64,000 nt of DNA from Solenopsis invicta (Eukaryota > Arthropoda > Insecta > Hymenoptera > Formicidae): NCBI RefSeq assembly GCF_016802725.1, contig NW_024105249.1, positions 61,872 to 125,871 on the forward strand, in the 5' to 3' direction. The translations under genes were made by a program, and so were the position numbers. This document shows positions 24,190-36,591 of this stretch, piece after piece; position 1 is the stretch's first letter; each line of letters starts with the position of its first letter. The notes under the pieces were generated by a model. It was not told where the DNA came from. It did no database searches and saw only the letters and a program-made list of their open reading frames with translations.

Positions 24190-24615
24190 AATAAGTGAGT
24201 TTGTGTTCGTGATCTTCGTACTTCCGCGTACTCACGTCATTCTCACGCGGAATGTCGAAATAGTCGAAAACTCGGAAAGTTCGACTGTGTGTTTGTCGAG
24301 CTCGAGTCGCGCACGACGATGGCGACAATCTCGAGAATCACACTGTCGGTAAAACGCCAAGTGTGCCGGCAAACGTGCCTTGTTTGTTGACTCGCGCGAC
24401 TCTCCATCGCGACAGTGTGAGATTTTTTTCAGACGAGCGGTCTTGCTCACTTGTTCGCGCAACGATCGGTTTGCGTGCTGCTAAAATATGCGACGATATC
24501 TTCTCCGCGTGGATGATGCATTTTCTCCACAATTCGACGGGATTATTCGGTTTTTGACGTCACGTTCTAAGATGGCCGAGTGACTTCTCGCAAAGTGATG
24601 ACTCGGAAATTAATA
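24190..24615. promoter_or_regulatory. Orphan CpG-rich island with a CRE palindrome
   Basis: About 420 bases rich in CpG stand out from AT-rich surroundings. A perfect TGACGTCA palindrome lies at 24555-24562, followed within ten bases by AAGATGGCCG, a YY1/initiator-like motif. A CT microsatellite follows at about 24636-24655. No open frame nearby resembles a known protein. It may be an alternative upstream promoter of PPP4R3 (minus) or the start of a noncoding transcript on plus. Confidence 0.4.
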
Positions 24616-24723
24616 AATATTGAGTATTATATGCGCTCTCTCTCTCTCTCTCTCTTTGTGTGTGTTCGTGTGCTCCCGCGCATTATAATATTATCCAGAA
24701 AACAATGCGTATATGTTTATATA

Positions 24724-26822
24724 CAGGGTGTCCTAAAATGTGTGATTCAAAATATTATAGAAGCTTTGGAAAAATTAAATGAAATAGTTTGTAAACTTTT
24801 ATTTTAAACAATTTTTAAAATATAAGAACTTATAAAAGCGCAAACGGATGGGCCACTTCGCACGTGATGACGTAAACGTAAGCACTGGGTGTTTGTGTAG
24901 CCCGTGAGAACGAGTTGATACTTTTTACTTTTTTAATATTAAAATTAAATCAAACAAAAAATTTACCTTATTTCTAATCACTTTTGTTAAAATATTAATA
25001 AACTTATTGTAAGATAAGAACAATATTATTTTCTATCTTAAATTTGCAAGTCTACAAAATATTAAAACAAAAATTTTTAAATGCTCAAAATGCAAATAAA
25101 AAATTTGTATTTTTATTAAATTTATAAATACATCGAAATTTATACTTTTTTGCATTCACAATTTTTCATTAAGAAATTTTAACATAAATTTAAACTGAAA
25201 ATTGTTCTTAAAATGTATGCGACTATATATGATTGGTTTGACATTATAAAATTACACTTGAAATTCAAACGTAACAATAGACTGGCTGTTTTCCTTTTAA
25301 GGAACACAAATTGACATAGATTGACATATTCGAGCATAATTTGCCACAATTAAATGCAACATGATATGTATAGTGTGTACTAACTTTAATACCTAAATTT
25401 TATAATATTTATTTTAAAAAGAAACAAAAATTATAAATTTTAATGTAAATTTATTTATAAAATATGTTATTTATAAAATATTTTTTAATAAAAAATACAT
25501 TTTCTTAAAATCATGCATTTTTTTGTGTTATTTAAATAACAAATATTTATTTTTAAGTATATAGCTATATTATTTTAAGTATATAATTTTGTATTATTAC
25601 ATTTTTTACATTTAAAAAATTTTGCAAATAAGCTAATAATATTATTAAACTTAAATTGCTTTTTTAGATTAAAAACATGAATTATCTAAAATATAAAAAT
25701 AATCTAACAGCAAATTTTTTCTAGAACTGCAAAAAAAATACTTGATTAAAAATTATTTCTTCATTTTATTTACATAAATATAATATTTCAATTGAGAAAT
25801 TTTTAACTTGACTGTAAGTAAATAAACTATTATTAGGACTCACTGAGTAAATAATTTTTTGGGTTAAGTAAATTTTTTTGTTTGAAGATACTAAATTTTT
25901 TCTGTCAATATATATAATATTTATCATTGTAATTTTTTTATTGTTAAATGTGATCAATAAAAAAACAATTCAAATCTTATATATATATATAATATATATA
26001 TTCAAAGATTCAAACAAAATATTGGGAGGTGATATAATGCGTTCTAATATTGTTCAATCGATCCAAAATACTTTGACTCTCTTTCCGAGTAAAGTCGAAA
26101 AATGTCGATTGAGTTCAAAGTAAACCAAATTGTAAATGGAAAGTGACATGTGTCGATTTGTATGTCAAAAGTGTCGACTGTGTTCTTTAAAAGAGAAGCA
26201 ACTTATGAATACTAGCTGGATATTGAAGATTTAATATACATACACAACAAAAATTGTCACAAATATGTTCAAAATATAAAAGTAACGATGAAAGTAACTG
26301 TTCGATACTTTAATGAAAAAATGTAACTACGTTACCGTTATGAGACAAGAACAGTAACACCATTTCTAATTCGTTACTAAAGAAAGTAATTATAACAGAA
26401 ACAACGTTACAAGTTACTTCTCAACTCTGAATATTTTTGAAATTTAGCGAAAGTGAGAAGTGCAGTCTAGTGCAAGAATAGAAAGCAAACCGTACACTGA
26501 AAGTTTTTTATATTCAAATAAATATATCTTTGAACTTAGGAAATATATTTTAAATCAAAGAAACGATATTAAAATAAATATATTTACTTGAAGATAAAGA
26601 ATTTTTTTGTATTGTAGAGATTACGATGGACAGTCACTAACATTACCGCACAAACAGACATGCGACTGTCGAAACATAGCTTGTGATCAGTTAGTTTTAA
26701 ACTTTCATAAATGTATCTCAAAAACTATGATTAAAAATAAAAATTTGCAAATAACCATTTTACTTAATTTTTCAAGAACATATTCTTGCTCTATTTTGAT
26801 TTGTAAATTTTGAAACATCCTG
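24724..26822. mobile_element. Degenerate 2.1 kb DNA transposon with CAGGGTGTCC-type ends
   Basis: The left end TA-CAGGGTGTCC and the right end CATCCTG-TA are near-complements. The mirrored similarity runs about 80 bp inward and includes GAAAAATTAA on both sides. TA dinucleotides flank both ends, as in Tc1/mariner-like insertions. No transposase ORF survives. A smaller inverted-repeat element (26493-26616) and a GTTAC-rich patch lie inside, so the element is composite. Confidence 0.5.
26493..26616. repeat. Small inverted-repeat element nested in an older transposon
   Basis: TACACTGAAAG on the left and TTTTTTGTATTGTA on the right are rough complements. Inner mirrored segments of TTCAAATAAATATAT type follow. 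About 124 bp, noncoding. It resembles in design the element at 7709-7910. Confidence 0.35.
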
Positions 26823-29800
26823 TACATTTATTGGATATGATTCGGAGTAAATTATTCTGCCTGATTTTTCTTCCAAACGATATCATATGATTCATATGAT
26901 ATCAAATGATTTTATTCGTAGAAAACGAGACGATAATTGGACTTTCGAATTAGTAATGCTACGGATTAACGATTCGATTTGATAACAGTTGAAAAATTGA
27001 TTGCTCTCGTCGCTCGTGCCTCAATCGAATAACATCGTTACATCATCGCGATATCAATTAAAATTACAACTCGGTAGCTCAATAGCCGCTGTTTACATGT
27101 CGCGTTTTCCTCTATTTCTTCTGGCTCCTGCGCTCTTTTTGTAGGAAAAAAAAACACTATGAGCATGTATAAATACTTCAGACGTAGACAGACATAAAAA
27201 ATTCATATTCGCGTGTTTCATGAAAAAAATTTCTAACATTTCTAATATAACGTATACTCGACACTGACGTATGTTATAAAAATACGACTGTTTTCCTCTT
27301 AATTCAAATATCAAATAATTGTTACTGGCCAAACCTAGACAGAATACACATTACTTATAAAAAATGTACAAACTTTGATTATTATGTTATACTTATAATA
27401 ATTTATAATTTATATTACATAATTATGTTGTTTATAATTATTTGAATATTTTATAAAAATATTTACCAAAATGTTTCATATTTTGTGATCTTAGATTGAT
27501 CATAAAAATATTTATAAAACATATACAAAATATTTAATTAAAAATAATTTTTGTTGTCCTAATAATAAATATTCATGAATATTTATCATAAATTATACCT
27601 GTCTAATTGAACAGTTACGGGAACAAGTTTTGTAAGGAACTAATAAAATATGCGGAACATATGGTTATTCGATGGAACAAGAGATTACGTGGGAAAATTA
27701 ATTTATAAATGGATAATATTGATTTATTAAATATAAATGAATTATGTTAATTTATAAAATCACAACTGTTCGTCAGCGTCCAAATATCGACACTCGCGAC
27801 GAACGGGTCGTCATATAGAATAGAATAGAAACAAACAGATCGATTGGTCCGATAAAGCAACACGAGTATGTACGAACGTGCTATTATCGGACGTTATCGG
27901 ATGTTTCTCTAGGAAGTCACTTCTATGTGTTAACGGTGTTGCTCCGTGCTGCGAAACGGAGTGTGCGCATTTTCGAGACGTTAAAATGAGGTTATAAATA
28001 TCTTTCGATTGATTAATAAAACTTAGCGGATACAGTAATGTTGGACGCCGTTGTCTTCCGTATCATGCGTCGTGCTGCTCCAATTATTTTAACCGCATTT
28101 TTATTATTAGACCGGATAGCCCTTTTCCACAGGTACATCAAACGTCACATTGACATTGACAAGTATGTCACATTGCGAGTGATTAGATGTCCATCATGTC
28201 CGTCCATATTAAATAGGGTCACTGTACATACTAGTCGCTGGACAATCGCTAGTAAATGACTGTTTGAGAAATGTATTAAAATAATAAGACTTCAAAATAA
28301 TAAATTGCAAATTATTTGATATTTTTTTAGATTTAATCTTCATAAAAATTTGATTAAAATATCACTTTTTATTTGAAAATGTAATTATATTAACTCTTGC
28401 GGTACAATAATATAAAAAAGTTACATCATTGACTTAAAAATGGATATCTCGCGTATATTTTTCATTTATTTAAAGTAATAAAAAAATTTTTTTTAATTCA
28501 TGAACATTCAAGTTTCAAGAACAACTGTCTGTACTTTATTTTGGGAAAAAAAAATAAAATGTAGTATATTTAATCTTTGCTGAAGACTAATTACAAATTG
28601 GAGTAAAAGTTATGTGAATTAAAACTTAAAAAACTTTTTATAATAAGTGCATATAAAAAATGATTAAAATCTTCTAATTTAGGTATGAAGCTTTAAGAAA
28701 AGTATAGAAACTCCAATCATATACAATCTGATATGACATATCAGAAACAATAAGCAATAAGAAAATTTCATGAATTTATTTTTTTCATAACTCTCTTGTA
28801 AGGATCTAAAACTTTCTTTATCAAACATAATCAGCCTTGTTGATTAGATATTACAGTACTTGGCTATCTTGTACAAAGTTTCTTTTAGTTGTGATATTTG
28901 TAGACAATAGAAAATTAAGTGAATAAATTAGTATATGTCTTTAATTTCATTATGAAATTTAATAAAAGAATTTTATGTTGAGAAATATTTCCTAATTATA
29001 TAAAATATCTAACGTTTTTATATTGCAGAAAAATCAATATTTTTTCATATTACATACATTAATATATTAAATTTATGTGGCATAATGGATATTGATACAT
29101 ACAAGTAAATCTGTATATGACTTTAGAATACTTTTATCTAGTCTAAAGAAAATTTTTACTGCTTAGTCTTAAAATTTTCAGAAAAAGCCGATTGTAACGA
29201 AATATGGGAGATCTATTAGGCTTTAAGACATAGAGCCATCTGTAGAAATTACACGACAAATGGGAAATTTAACTTTTTCATTATTGAGGAAAGATTTATA
29301 AAATATGGTCCAGAAAGTAATAAATAAAATATCCATTAGAAAGTGTTTCTTTTGACAATGAATTACTTTTTTAATAATATCCGTTCGTTGCTATTAATAA
29401 TTTAAAAAAATTAAACTCAAATATTTATACACTATCTAAAATTGTATAACATTAAAGCAACTTGCATAGATTAATCGAATTATAAATAATTTTATTTGAA
29501 GAGATCATTAAAATTTTATTTTAAATATAATCAAGCTTATTTAAAAAATTTTTCTTTTAAAGGAAAATTTACTTGTTTATATGGAATCAATTATAACCTT
29601 TTTCTTCGAATAACTACCAAATAGTTTTTTTAATAGGAAGGAATTTGGTATCCAAAGTTAGAAACATTCAATTTGCATTAATAGCGTTAATAAGAATATT
29701 TATGTATTAGTAGAAGAGAACAATACAAAATAATTTATGCAAATTGAGCTAAAGTTTATGTTTTTACATCTTTTCTTATGTATATTCTTTTTTTCTGCAT

Positions 29801-30662
29801 TTTTTAATTCTAAAATAAATATCTAGAATATATAATTTTATATTTTAACTATGTACTCTAAAAAAGAGAAGAAACATATTAGTAAATAAATTATATATGT
29901 TAATTATCAGAAATTCTTGTACTTGTTCAAGGTAAATCAATGTTGGTATGTTGTCTTGTTTTACAAAAGAATGAGACAAACACACACATGTAGCATATTT
30001 ACATGATAATATAATTATAAATGTACATAAGAAATTTTCATATATTAAAGCTTAGGGATAAAGGTACTCAATACATTTTTATGCAAAGAATATCAAATTA
30101 ATTTTTAAAGTTTCACATAGTTTCACAAGAAATTGCACGGCTCGTCAGTTTTCGTCGGCTTTTGTCGTACTCTCGCACGGCTGTAAAGATTACGTAGAGA
30201 AGCAAGAAAATTTGTAATTATATACAAGTAAACATGTTTGTAAATCTGGAAATTATTACGTCAATGGAATTAATTTCTTGCACTCCGTATTCTGATAATT
30301 TACAAAAAGAAAGAAAAAAATCATTACTATAAAATCATTTTTCATATGATTATGATTTGTTGGTAATATACCCTCAGTTTTTGTAATTTGAGTCTCAAGC
30401 TTTCAGTCTCGGTTATTAAAATTCTGGATTTGATAATCGCTAGAGATCTCTTTACAAATAGTTCTATCTGTGCTCTTAAAACCTATTAATTAATCACTGA
30501 TTGAATGAAATCTCATTCAACAAGGCTGTCTCTCGTATCGATTAGAAAATCCAAACTTTAGCTTTTACAGTCCTCAATTATTAACCGCTCACATTAATTG
30601 AGGCCGATAATAAACCAAGTTTAAAAACTATTATGTTACATAAGTTATCACACAAGTTTTGT
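26823..30662. other. Intergenic region and probable HRD1 3' flank
   Basis: Mostly AT-rich. A short block around 27770-28050 is richer in CpG and is followed by a 73 aa plus-strand ORF (28038-28259) with no recognisable homology. The right portion adjoins the minus-strand HRD1 stop codon and should include its 3' UTR. Notably an AATAAA on the minus strand overlaps the HRD1 stop codon itself (30662-30667). No RNA gene seen. Confidence 0.4.
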
Positions 30663-33600
30663 TTATTCTGTTGGTGGTGAAAATTTTTGTAACCTACGTC
30701 TGCGCAGCATTTCCTGTTCGCTCGAAGATTCAGTCCTAGATAAATCTACAGTATCATTACTTGTTGACGCATCCTCTTTCGATATACTCGGAGCAGAAGT
30801 ATTTTCCTTCGACGGAGTAGTCGGAGTAGGAGCGTTCTCTACTTTGACTTGAGAACTATCGTTACCAACTCCAGCATTCGTGTTTGTTGTACCGCTTGGC
30901 CCTGGTTTTGCCATTGTGGACATATCTGATGTACTGTCGATATTGCTTGCAGAATTATTGTTCACAGGAATGCTATAATTTTAAGTGATATGTGTTTTAC
31001 ACGCAAATATTACAGATATGCAAGGTGTGCAGAAAGGTCGGGGTCAAGCTTCTATAACTGTTAATAATGAAGTTGAGTAGGTGAAAAAGGTTTATATAAA
31101 CTTAAGGCCGAATGCTTTATGAATAATTGAAAACATTCGAAGATTTTTATCAATTGTTATAATTATAATAAATTCGAAAGATATTCGAGAGTTCAATAGT
31201 CACTGAATAGAAGCCTATATTCTTGTAGAAGAAAGAATTTTCAAACGTTATAATTATTAATCAATAAAATTTAATATTTATAACTTCTAGTTGCAAAGCA
31301 GTAATAAAGTATTCTCGTAATCTAGTAATAAAGCATTTTCGGAAATAAGTTTATATAAACTTTTTACATTGTATAAATTTAGACTCGACTTTTCCGGACA
31401 TCTTGTATATTATTTATAGAATATTTTACTCACTTAGCGGTAGCAGCTGCTGTTTGATATTGATTCATCATCGCATTGGCTGCATCTAACAAAAGCTGAA
31501 TCCTTTGCAACGTTTGTATCCTGGCTTCAACAGCTTGCCGCAAATTACCTTCCATCGCTCTGAGTTCTTCTTCGCTCAATTCAATTAAATTCGGTGGCGG
31601 TACGGGAATAGGTGGCAATGGTACTACAGGAAATAGCGGTGGGAAAAGCGGAATATTTCCGGTAGGGGGTACCGGATTTTGAGGCGGGGTAGTACTTCCA
31701 GCATTATTTTGAGGTTGATGCTGTTGCTGTTGTTGCGGTTGTTGCTGCTGTTGCTGTTGTTGCTGCTGCTGTTGCTGTTGTTGTTGTGGCGGCATACCTG
31801 GAGCGGGTAATCCAGCCCAAAATACTGGGAAATGAAAGGGTGGTCCTACATTAAATAAAAAAATTGATTAAAAATAGACAACATTTACTTCATGTGTAAA
31901 ATTTATGAAGCTTGTGTTTACCTAAAACTTTTTGTATGGTTTATCTTTTCTGTTTTTCTTTTCTCATTGAGAAAAGATGAACTATACAAAAAGTTCAGTT
32001 AAAGAGAACAGACTTGTTTACAAGGTTGGAATGTTACTTTATAAAAGTAATTTATTATTATTACTTTTTTTTTAGAAGTAACTTTTTACAATTACTTAGA
32101 AAGTAATAATTAACTAGTTTTTTTCATTGCTTTTTGTAATACTAAAAAATAAGATATTAACTGTTAAAACTACATTATTTAATAATCAAATTAAATATAA
32201 TAATCAATACTAAAACTTACAACTTCAAACTAATCTCTATAACAAGCTTTTTATATTAAATGTATCTAATAATTCTTCTAGTTCTTTACATTAATATCTT
32301 TATTTTTTTAGTATAATACTCATCTTCATAGAAATTAAAATTGTAATTCATAAACGCAAATTGTATAAAAAAATTTTTTAATTTTTGAACACCTTAATAT
32401 TATTACAAGAATGTATTCTAGTATTCATTGTCAATATAAAAAATCTATAGTACATGTTACATATGCACTGTACAATTTCAGAAACAATACTAACAATGAC
32501 TATCAGAGAAAATACGATAAAATAAAAAGTAAACAGTATTTTTCAATATGTAAAAAGTGTATAATCAATATCAAAATAAATGAAACTTATAATTGCATTT
32601 ATTGCATATAATATGCAATTTTAGCACGCTAATTACCATATGTATTTGCACTGAAAAGATGCATGAATTGAAAAGATTTAAACATAACAGGAAATTAAAA
32701 TAATGATAAAAATAACAGCTGGATTCATTATTATTAAAACAGAACAAATAATGACTGTTTAAACCAAATAACGATAATAAAAGCGTTATTTTTTAAGTAA
32801 TGTGTTTTTTTCCAACCCTGCCTATTTATGAAAAGTAACACAAAATCGTACCAATAGGGTTGACACCAGGTACTTGTGGAGGTTGCGGAGGTATCTGCGG
32901 TACAGGCTGAGGAGGATTTTGCAGTCTAGGTGGTGCATTGTTTGGCGTAGGCCTCAAAATATTTAACCGACACGTTGGGCATGTCTGTTGACGTTGAAAC
33001 CAGGAACGTAAACATGCGGTATGAAAGATGTGATTACATGGCAATTTTTTACTGGCTGTAACCATCTCCTCTCTGCAAGTATAATGCATTAGACATAGCC
33101 TTAGTATTCACTTGTGACGTAAATATTAAACGACTATTATTGTATATATTATTGATTTTTTGCACTGGCATAAAATCAATATTTAACAAGAAATATTTTA
33201 AAATAACTCTTATTTGGATAGGCATGCAAACGTTTTGATGCTATATTTTATATGTTTTTATCTGATTGACTGGTCACTGTAACTACAACTATATACACTA
33301 GTTATACACAAGGACCCCTTAAAGGACCACATTATCTTATTTGCTTTCATATAAGATATGACATTATGGTATTTGGAATACAAATTTTTTCTTTTTTTAA
33401 TTGAATATATTTTATGTTTAAATAAGATAAAATTCGAAAATTATTAATTTTTAAACAAACAATGAATTTATTTATCCAATAAATTAAAATAAATATTTTA
33501 AAAAATGTTACAATCAAATTATAAAACAATAATTTTAAAAGAAATCAAAAGAAGTGCCATTTTTCAGTTAGAATGGATTTTGATGATTAATATTTTTATA

Positions 33601-35628
33601 TCAATGATCAAACCTATTCTTCAATTATATAAAGTGCATGCTGATAATAGATGTTGGACTTAAAACGCAATCATAATAATTTTATTCATTGCAACACTCA
33701 CCGACATATAATGCAAACATTATCAGCAGCAGCCAATTCCTCAGCTGTTGCATCTGGATACAGAGTGTTCATATTCCTGATAGCTCGTCGAGACATTACA
33801 ATATCATGAAATGCTTTCTTGAAGTCTCGCATTGTATAATACATAGGACGCAGTGCAAATAAGGGCAATGTAAACAACTTTATCATTAAGGTCACAAAGG
33901 CAACATAAAGGAAAACCTGGAAGAAAATGTTAATTTGATAAAGATACAAGCACACATATATCTCATACAACGCAGAATACTGTAGCAATACTGCAGGACA
34001 TTGCTGCAATATTTAGCATTAATGGAATATTCTGTTTTCATTTTATGAGTATAAAAAATTCAAGTACAATTAAAAGCTAATTAATGATAATACAGCATGG
34101 GTAATAGTGCGCAAAACAAATTAATTGGTCATTAACAAATCATATACATTTATAAGAAAATCATATCATCTCTTTTGATATCACATATGATGGATGAAGC
34201 TGCCACTTCGGTCTTGACAATCCATTAGTAACTCACGCTTTGCACCGACGATGGCTAGATAATTACTTCGAATTTTGTTATTTGGTACGCTAAGGATGAC
34301 TTCAAAGTGAGTCAAAACGTTCAATTAATTTTATGAATAAAATTTTGTTAATAACCAATTAATTTGTTTTGAGCACTATGACTCTAGTTTCATTAGTCTT
34401 TAATTGTACTTTTATTTTTGTTTAAATCTTGAGCGTTTTTTGCTTAAATTGTTATAAAAAATTCTTCAATAAGTTACATATATCTTAACATTTCTAAAAG
34501 ATATATTATTTAAAATAATTGTATATAAATATTGTAATTAATTACAGTGTGTAGTTTTTTACAATTAGTTTTTAAAAAAAATTTGAGACAAAATTATCAA
34601 ATTATGTGTAGTGTTAACTTAGATACAAGATTTTTTTTGTATAAATTACCTTTAATACGCCAATAATCAGTTCTGTATACAACAGGAACACTGGTTTGTT
34701 ATCCCATGGAGTTTCACTTTGCAGATCAATAGTATGCAAGATATATTTTACAGTGATATTAAAGACAACAGTCAGCAAAATCGCGTACTCAAAGCCAAAC
34801 ACAAGTTGTACAGAGGGGCCTTTAGTGGCTGTCGTATTATAGGCATAATTGATCATGGTGAGATTGATAGCAAACAAAAGACTCAGTAAAGTAGCGACTC
34901 TGAGATGGAACAACCATGTTATTACTGGGCTTCTTTCCATCTAAAAGATAACAGACCATTAAGTAACTGTACACAAATGTCAATAACAATCAGCAGATAG
35001 AGAAAATGAACAGATATGTCACATTATACTCTGATCAAACCTCACCACATGGATAAAACTCACATAATCGACGCGGTCCTCTGCAAGCCAGTGAAACGAC
35101 TTTAGGAACAAGAGGAGAGTAAATAACGCTATGAATTTAGGACTGAAGTCGTCCCTGAACACTGTAAACGCTAAGCAAGTCTCCGTCACGGCATACCAGA
35201 CTTTTTCCACCAGATGCTGCAAACAACAGAGCAACATTACGAGTAATCCGACGACGATGGAGAAGCGCGGAGAGAGGAGGGGCTCGCTCACCTCAAGCTC
35301 GGCAGCACGCAGGGTGCCGAAAAAGATTTTTCGCAGGAAGGCGTTTATCATGAATGCAAGAATGAATCCTTGCGTGTAGATCACCTGAGCACAAAACAAT
35401 ACATATGTGATACGGTAACGGAGCGTACACATTCGTGTCGCGCAGCTTATCAAATTAACGTTTAAACGCAAAAGAAAAAAAAAACAAAGCTCAACTCACT
35501 GTCATGCTCGGATTGGATTTAGTTATGTGAACGACAGTCGGATAGAACTGTTTTCTCTGATAGTACGCATTGCCGATAACGACGCAAGTTAGCGCGGTGC
35601 TGATCAGCATGATCCCGGCCTCCCTCAT
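30663..35628 (-). CDS. SYVN1: E3 ubiquitin ligase HRD1 / synoviolin
   Basis: ER-membrane RING ligase at the centre of ER-associated degradation (Drosophila sip3). The CDS joins 35628-35500, 35384-35292, 35216-35064, 34940-34650, 33916-33702, 33072-32852, 31845-31434 and 30972-30663 on the minus strand, all in frame, giving 607 aa. The N-terminal half is multi-pass membrane sequence with the family signatures QFYPTVVHITKSNPSM, AVTETCLAFTVFRDDFSP and NMNTLYPDAT. The RING-H2 ligands are Cys290, Cys293, Cys306, His308, His311, Cys314, Cys325 and Cys328. A proline-rich linker and a long interrupted glutamine tract follow, then the conserved ELRAMEGNLRQAVEARIQ helix and a C-terminal MLRRRRLQKF motif. 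Two CACGTG-containing sites lie about 500 bp upstream. The intron between the last two exons contains a MITE. ATG 35628 fits the family N-terminus. Confidence 0.96.
31018..31411. mobile_element. MITE in the last HRD1 intron
   Basis: The left end TATGCAAGGTGTGCAGAAAG and the right end, read as complement TATACAAGATGTCCGGAAAA, match over about 110 bp inward; both include GTTTATATAAACTTA and ATGCTTTAT. TA dinucleotides bound both ends, as in Tc1/mariner-like nonautonomous elements. No ORF. It is contained in the intron 30973-31433. Confidence 0.65.
31744..31790 (-). repeat. Glutamine-codon repeat in HRD1
   Basis: A mixed CAA/CAG tract, read on the minus strand, encodes an almost pure polyglutamine run shortly after Met-Pro-Pro in the HRD1 cytosolic linker. 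A second shorter run with proline and histidine follows. Such tracts are usually length-variable between individuals. Confidence 0.85.
31926..31995. other. 70-nt intronic hairpin in HRD1
   Basis: A 26 bp stem with two mismatches (31926-31951 pairing with 31970-31995) encloses an 18-base pyrimidine-rich loop. It lies in the intron 31846-32851, just upstream in plus coordinates of the exon at 31434-31845. Size and shape are like a microRNA precursor, but a short foldback repeat is equally possible. Confidence 0.4.
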
Positions 35629-36222
35629 TTTCGTGCCGGGCGCCTTCTCGTACAGCCCGAACGTTCACCGCGTTTCCCAGGTGGAGAAATCGCTGACACT
35701 TGCGTCTTCGCACGGAAAATTTTATCGGATCGCACGTTTTCGACGATCCCGTGCACCACCTCAGCGAACTGTCTGTGTATGTACAAACGGAGTGTGGATG
35801 AACACGTATCGTCGCACGTACGCGCGCGCGCACGCATACAACGCTACTCGCCGTGAGTCGGTTCGGTATCAACGCGTGGCGCTGATATCGTGACGATATC
35901 GGTAATCGCGGTAATCTTCGAACCGCGTATACGAAACGACTTTTTTTACGAACAGCGCGTATGTACCTCCGTGCTCCTTTTCTCTCTTTTTTTTTTACGA
36001 GCACGTTTTGACAAGGCAAACGGATATCGTGATTTATTATTAATCGCGATTGTTGCGTCATCAGGCAAGACGCGAAGTGTCAACCAGTAATGTTGTGACA
36101 GCTGTGAAAGACAGGCGGTGCCACGTGATTGGTCACACGAACGATCATGCTACGACCGTTGACCACGTGGATCGCGATGATTTTTCGCTTTCATTAGAGA
36201 GAGAGAGCAACATTGTAACAAG
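35629..36222 (-). promoter_or_regulatory. HRD1 promoter and 5' UTR region
   Basis: CpG-rich DNA upstream of the HRD1 ATG. It contains a CG-repeat run near 35820 and two E-box palindromes, CACGTG at 36122-36127 and 36164-36169. The first is part of GCCACGTGATTGG, combining a GCCACGT core like XBP1 sites with an inverted CCAAT box. ORFs here, such as the 180 aa minus-strand frame, are shadows in GC-rich DNA. Confidence 0.5.
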
Positions 36223-36591
36223 CAGTGGTGTAGCCAGGGGGGAGGGCTGTGGGGGCTGCAGCTCTCCCCCCGAAATTCTTAATAATTTCAATTTAGTTTA
36301 ATTTTAATATTTAAAAAAATATGATTTTTTTAAACGTTTAAATTATTGCCAAAAATTTAGCACCTGTTTTCTATAAAAAAGTTGACCGTTTCTAGTAACA
36401 AAATAAATCTGCAAAAATAGAAATACGAGGAACAGTTAACATGCAAGGCGAGAGCTTCGTCGTTGGCTCTGGGTCACGCAAAGTGTAATTTTACCGTATA
36501 GATGTGCCTAATTAATATTAATTATAGTGATAATTGTAACCAATTAAAGGTACAGCCTCCCTCCCGAAACTTCTTCCTAGTTACGCCACTG
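36223..36591. mobile_element. hAT-type MITE, copy 2 (CAGTGGTGTAG ends)
   Basis: A 369 bp element starts CAGTGGTGTAG and ends TTACGCCACTG, flanked by a perfect 8 bp duplication GTAACAAG (36215-36222 and 36592-36599). The interior aligns along its length with the copy at 10828-11218, same orientation, with several substitutions and small deletions. It lies upstream of HRD1. Confidence 0.88.

Noticed and set aside
28038..28259. 73 aa plus-strand ORF after a small CpG-rich patch
   Set aside because: No recognisable domain or homologue and no splice context; left as a note in the intergenic entry.
36121..36132. Classical ERSE or ERSE-II element upstream of HRD1
   Set aside because: CCAAT and CCACG parts are present, but the order and spacing do not match either consensus; only an XBP1-like core is claimed.
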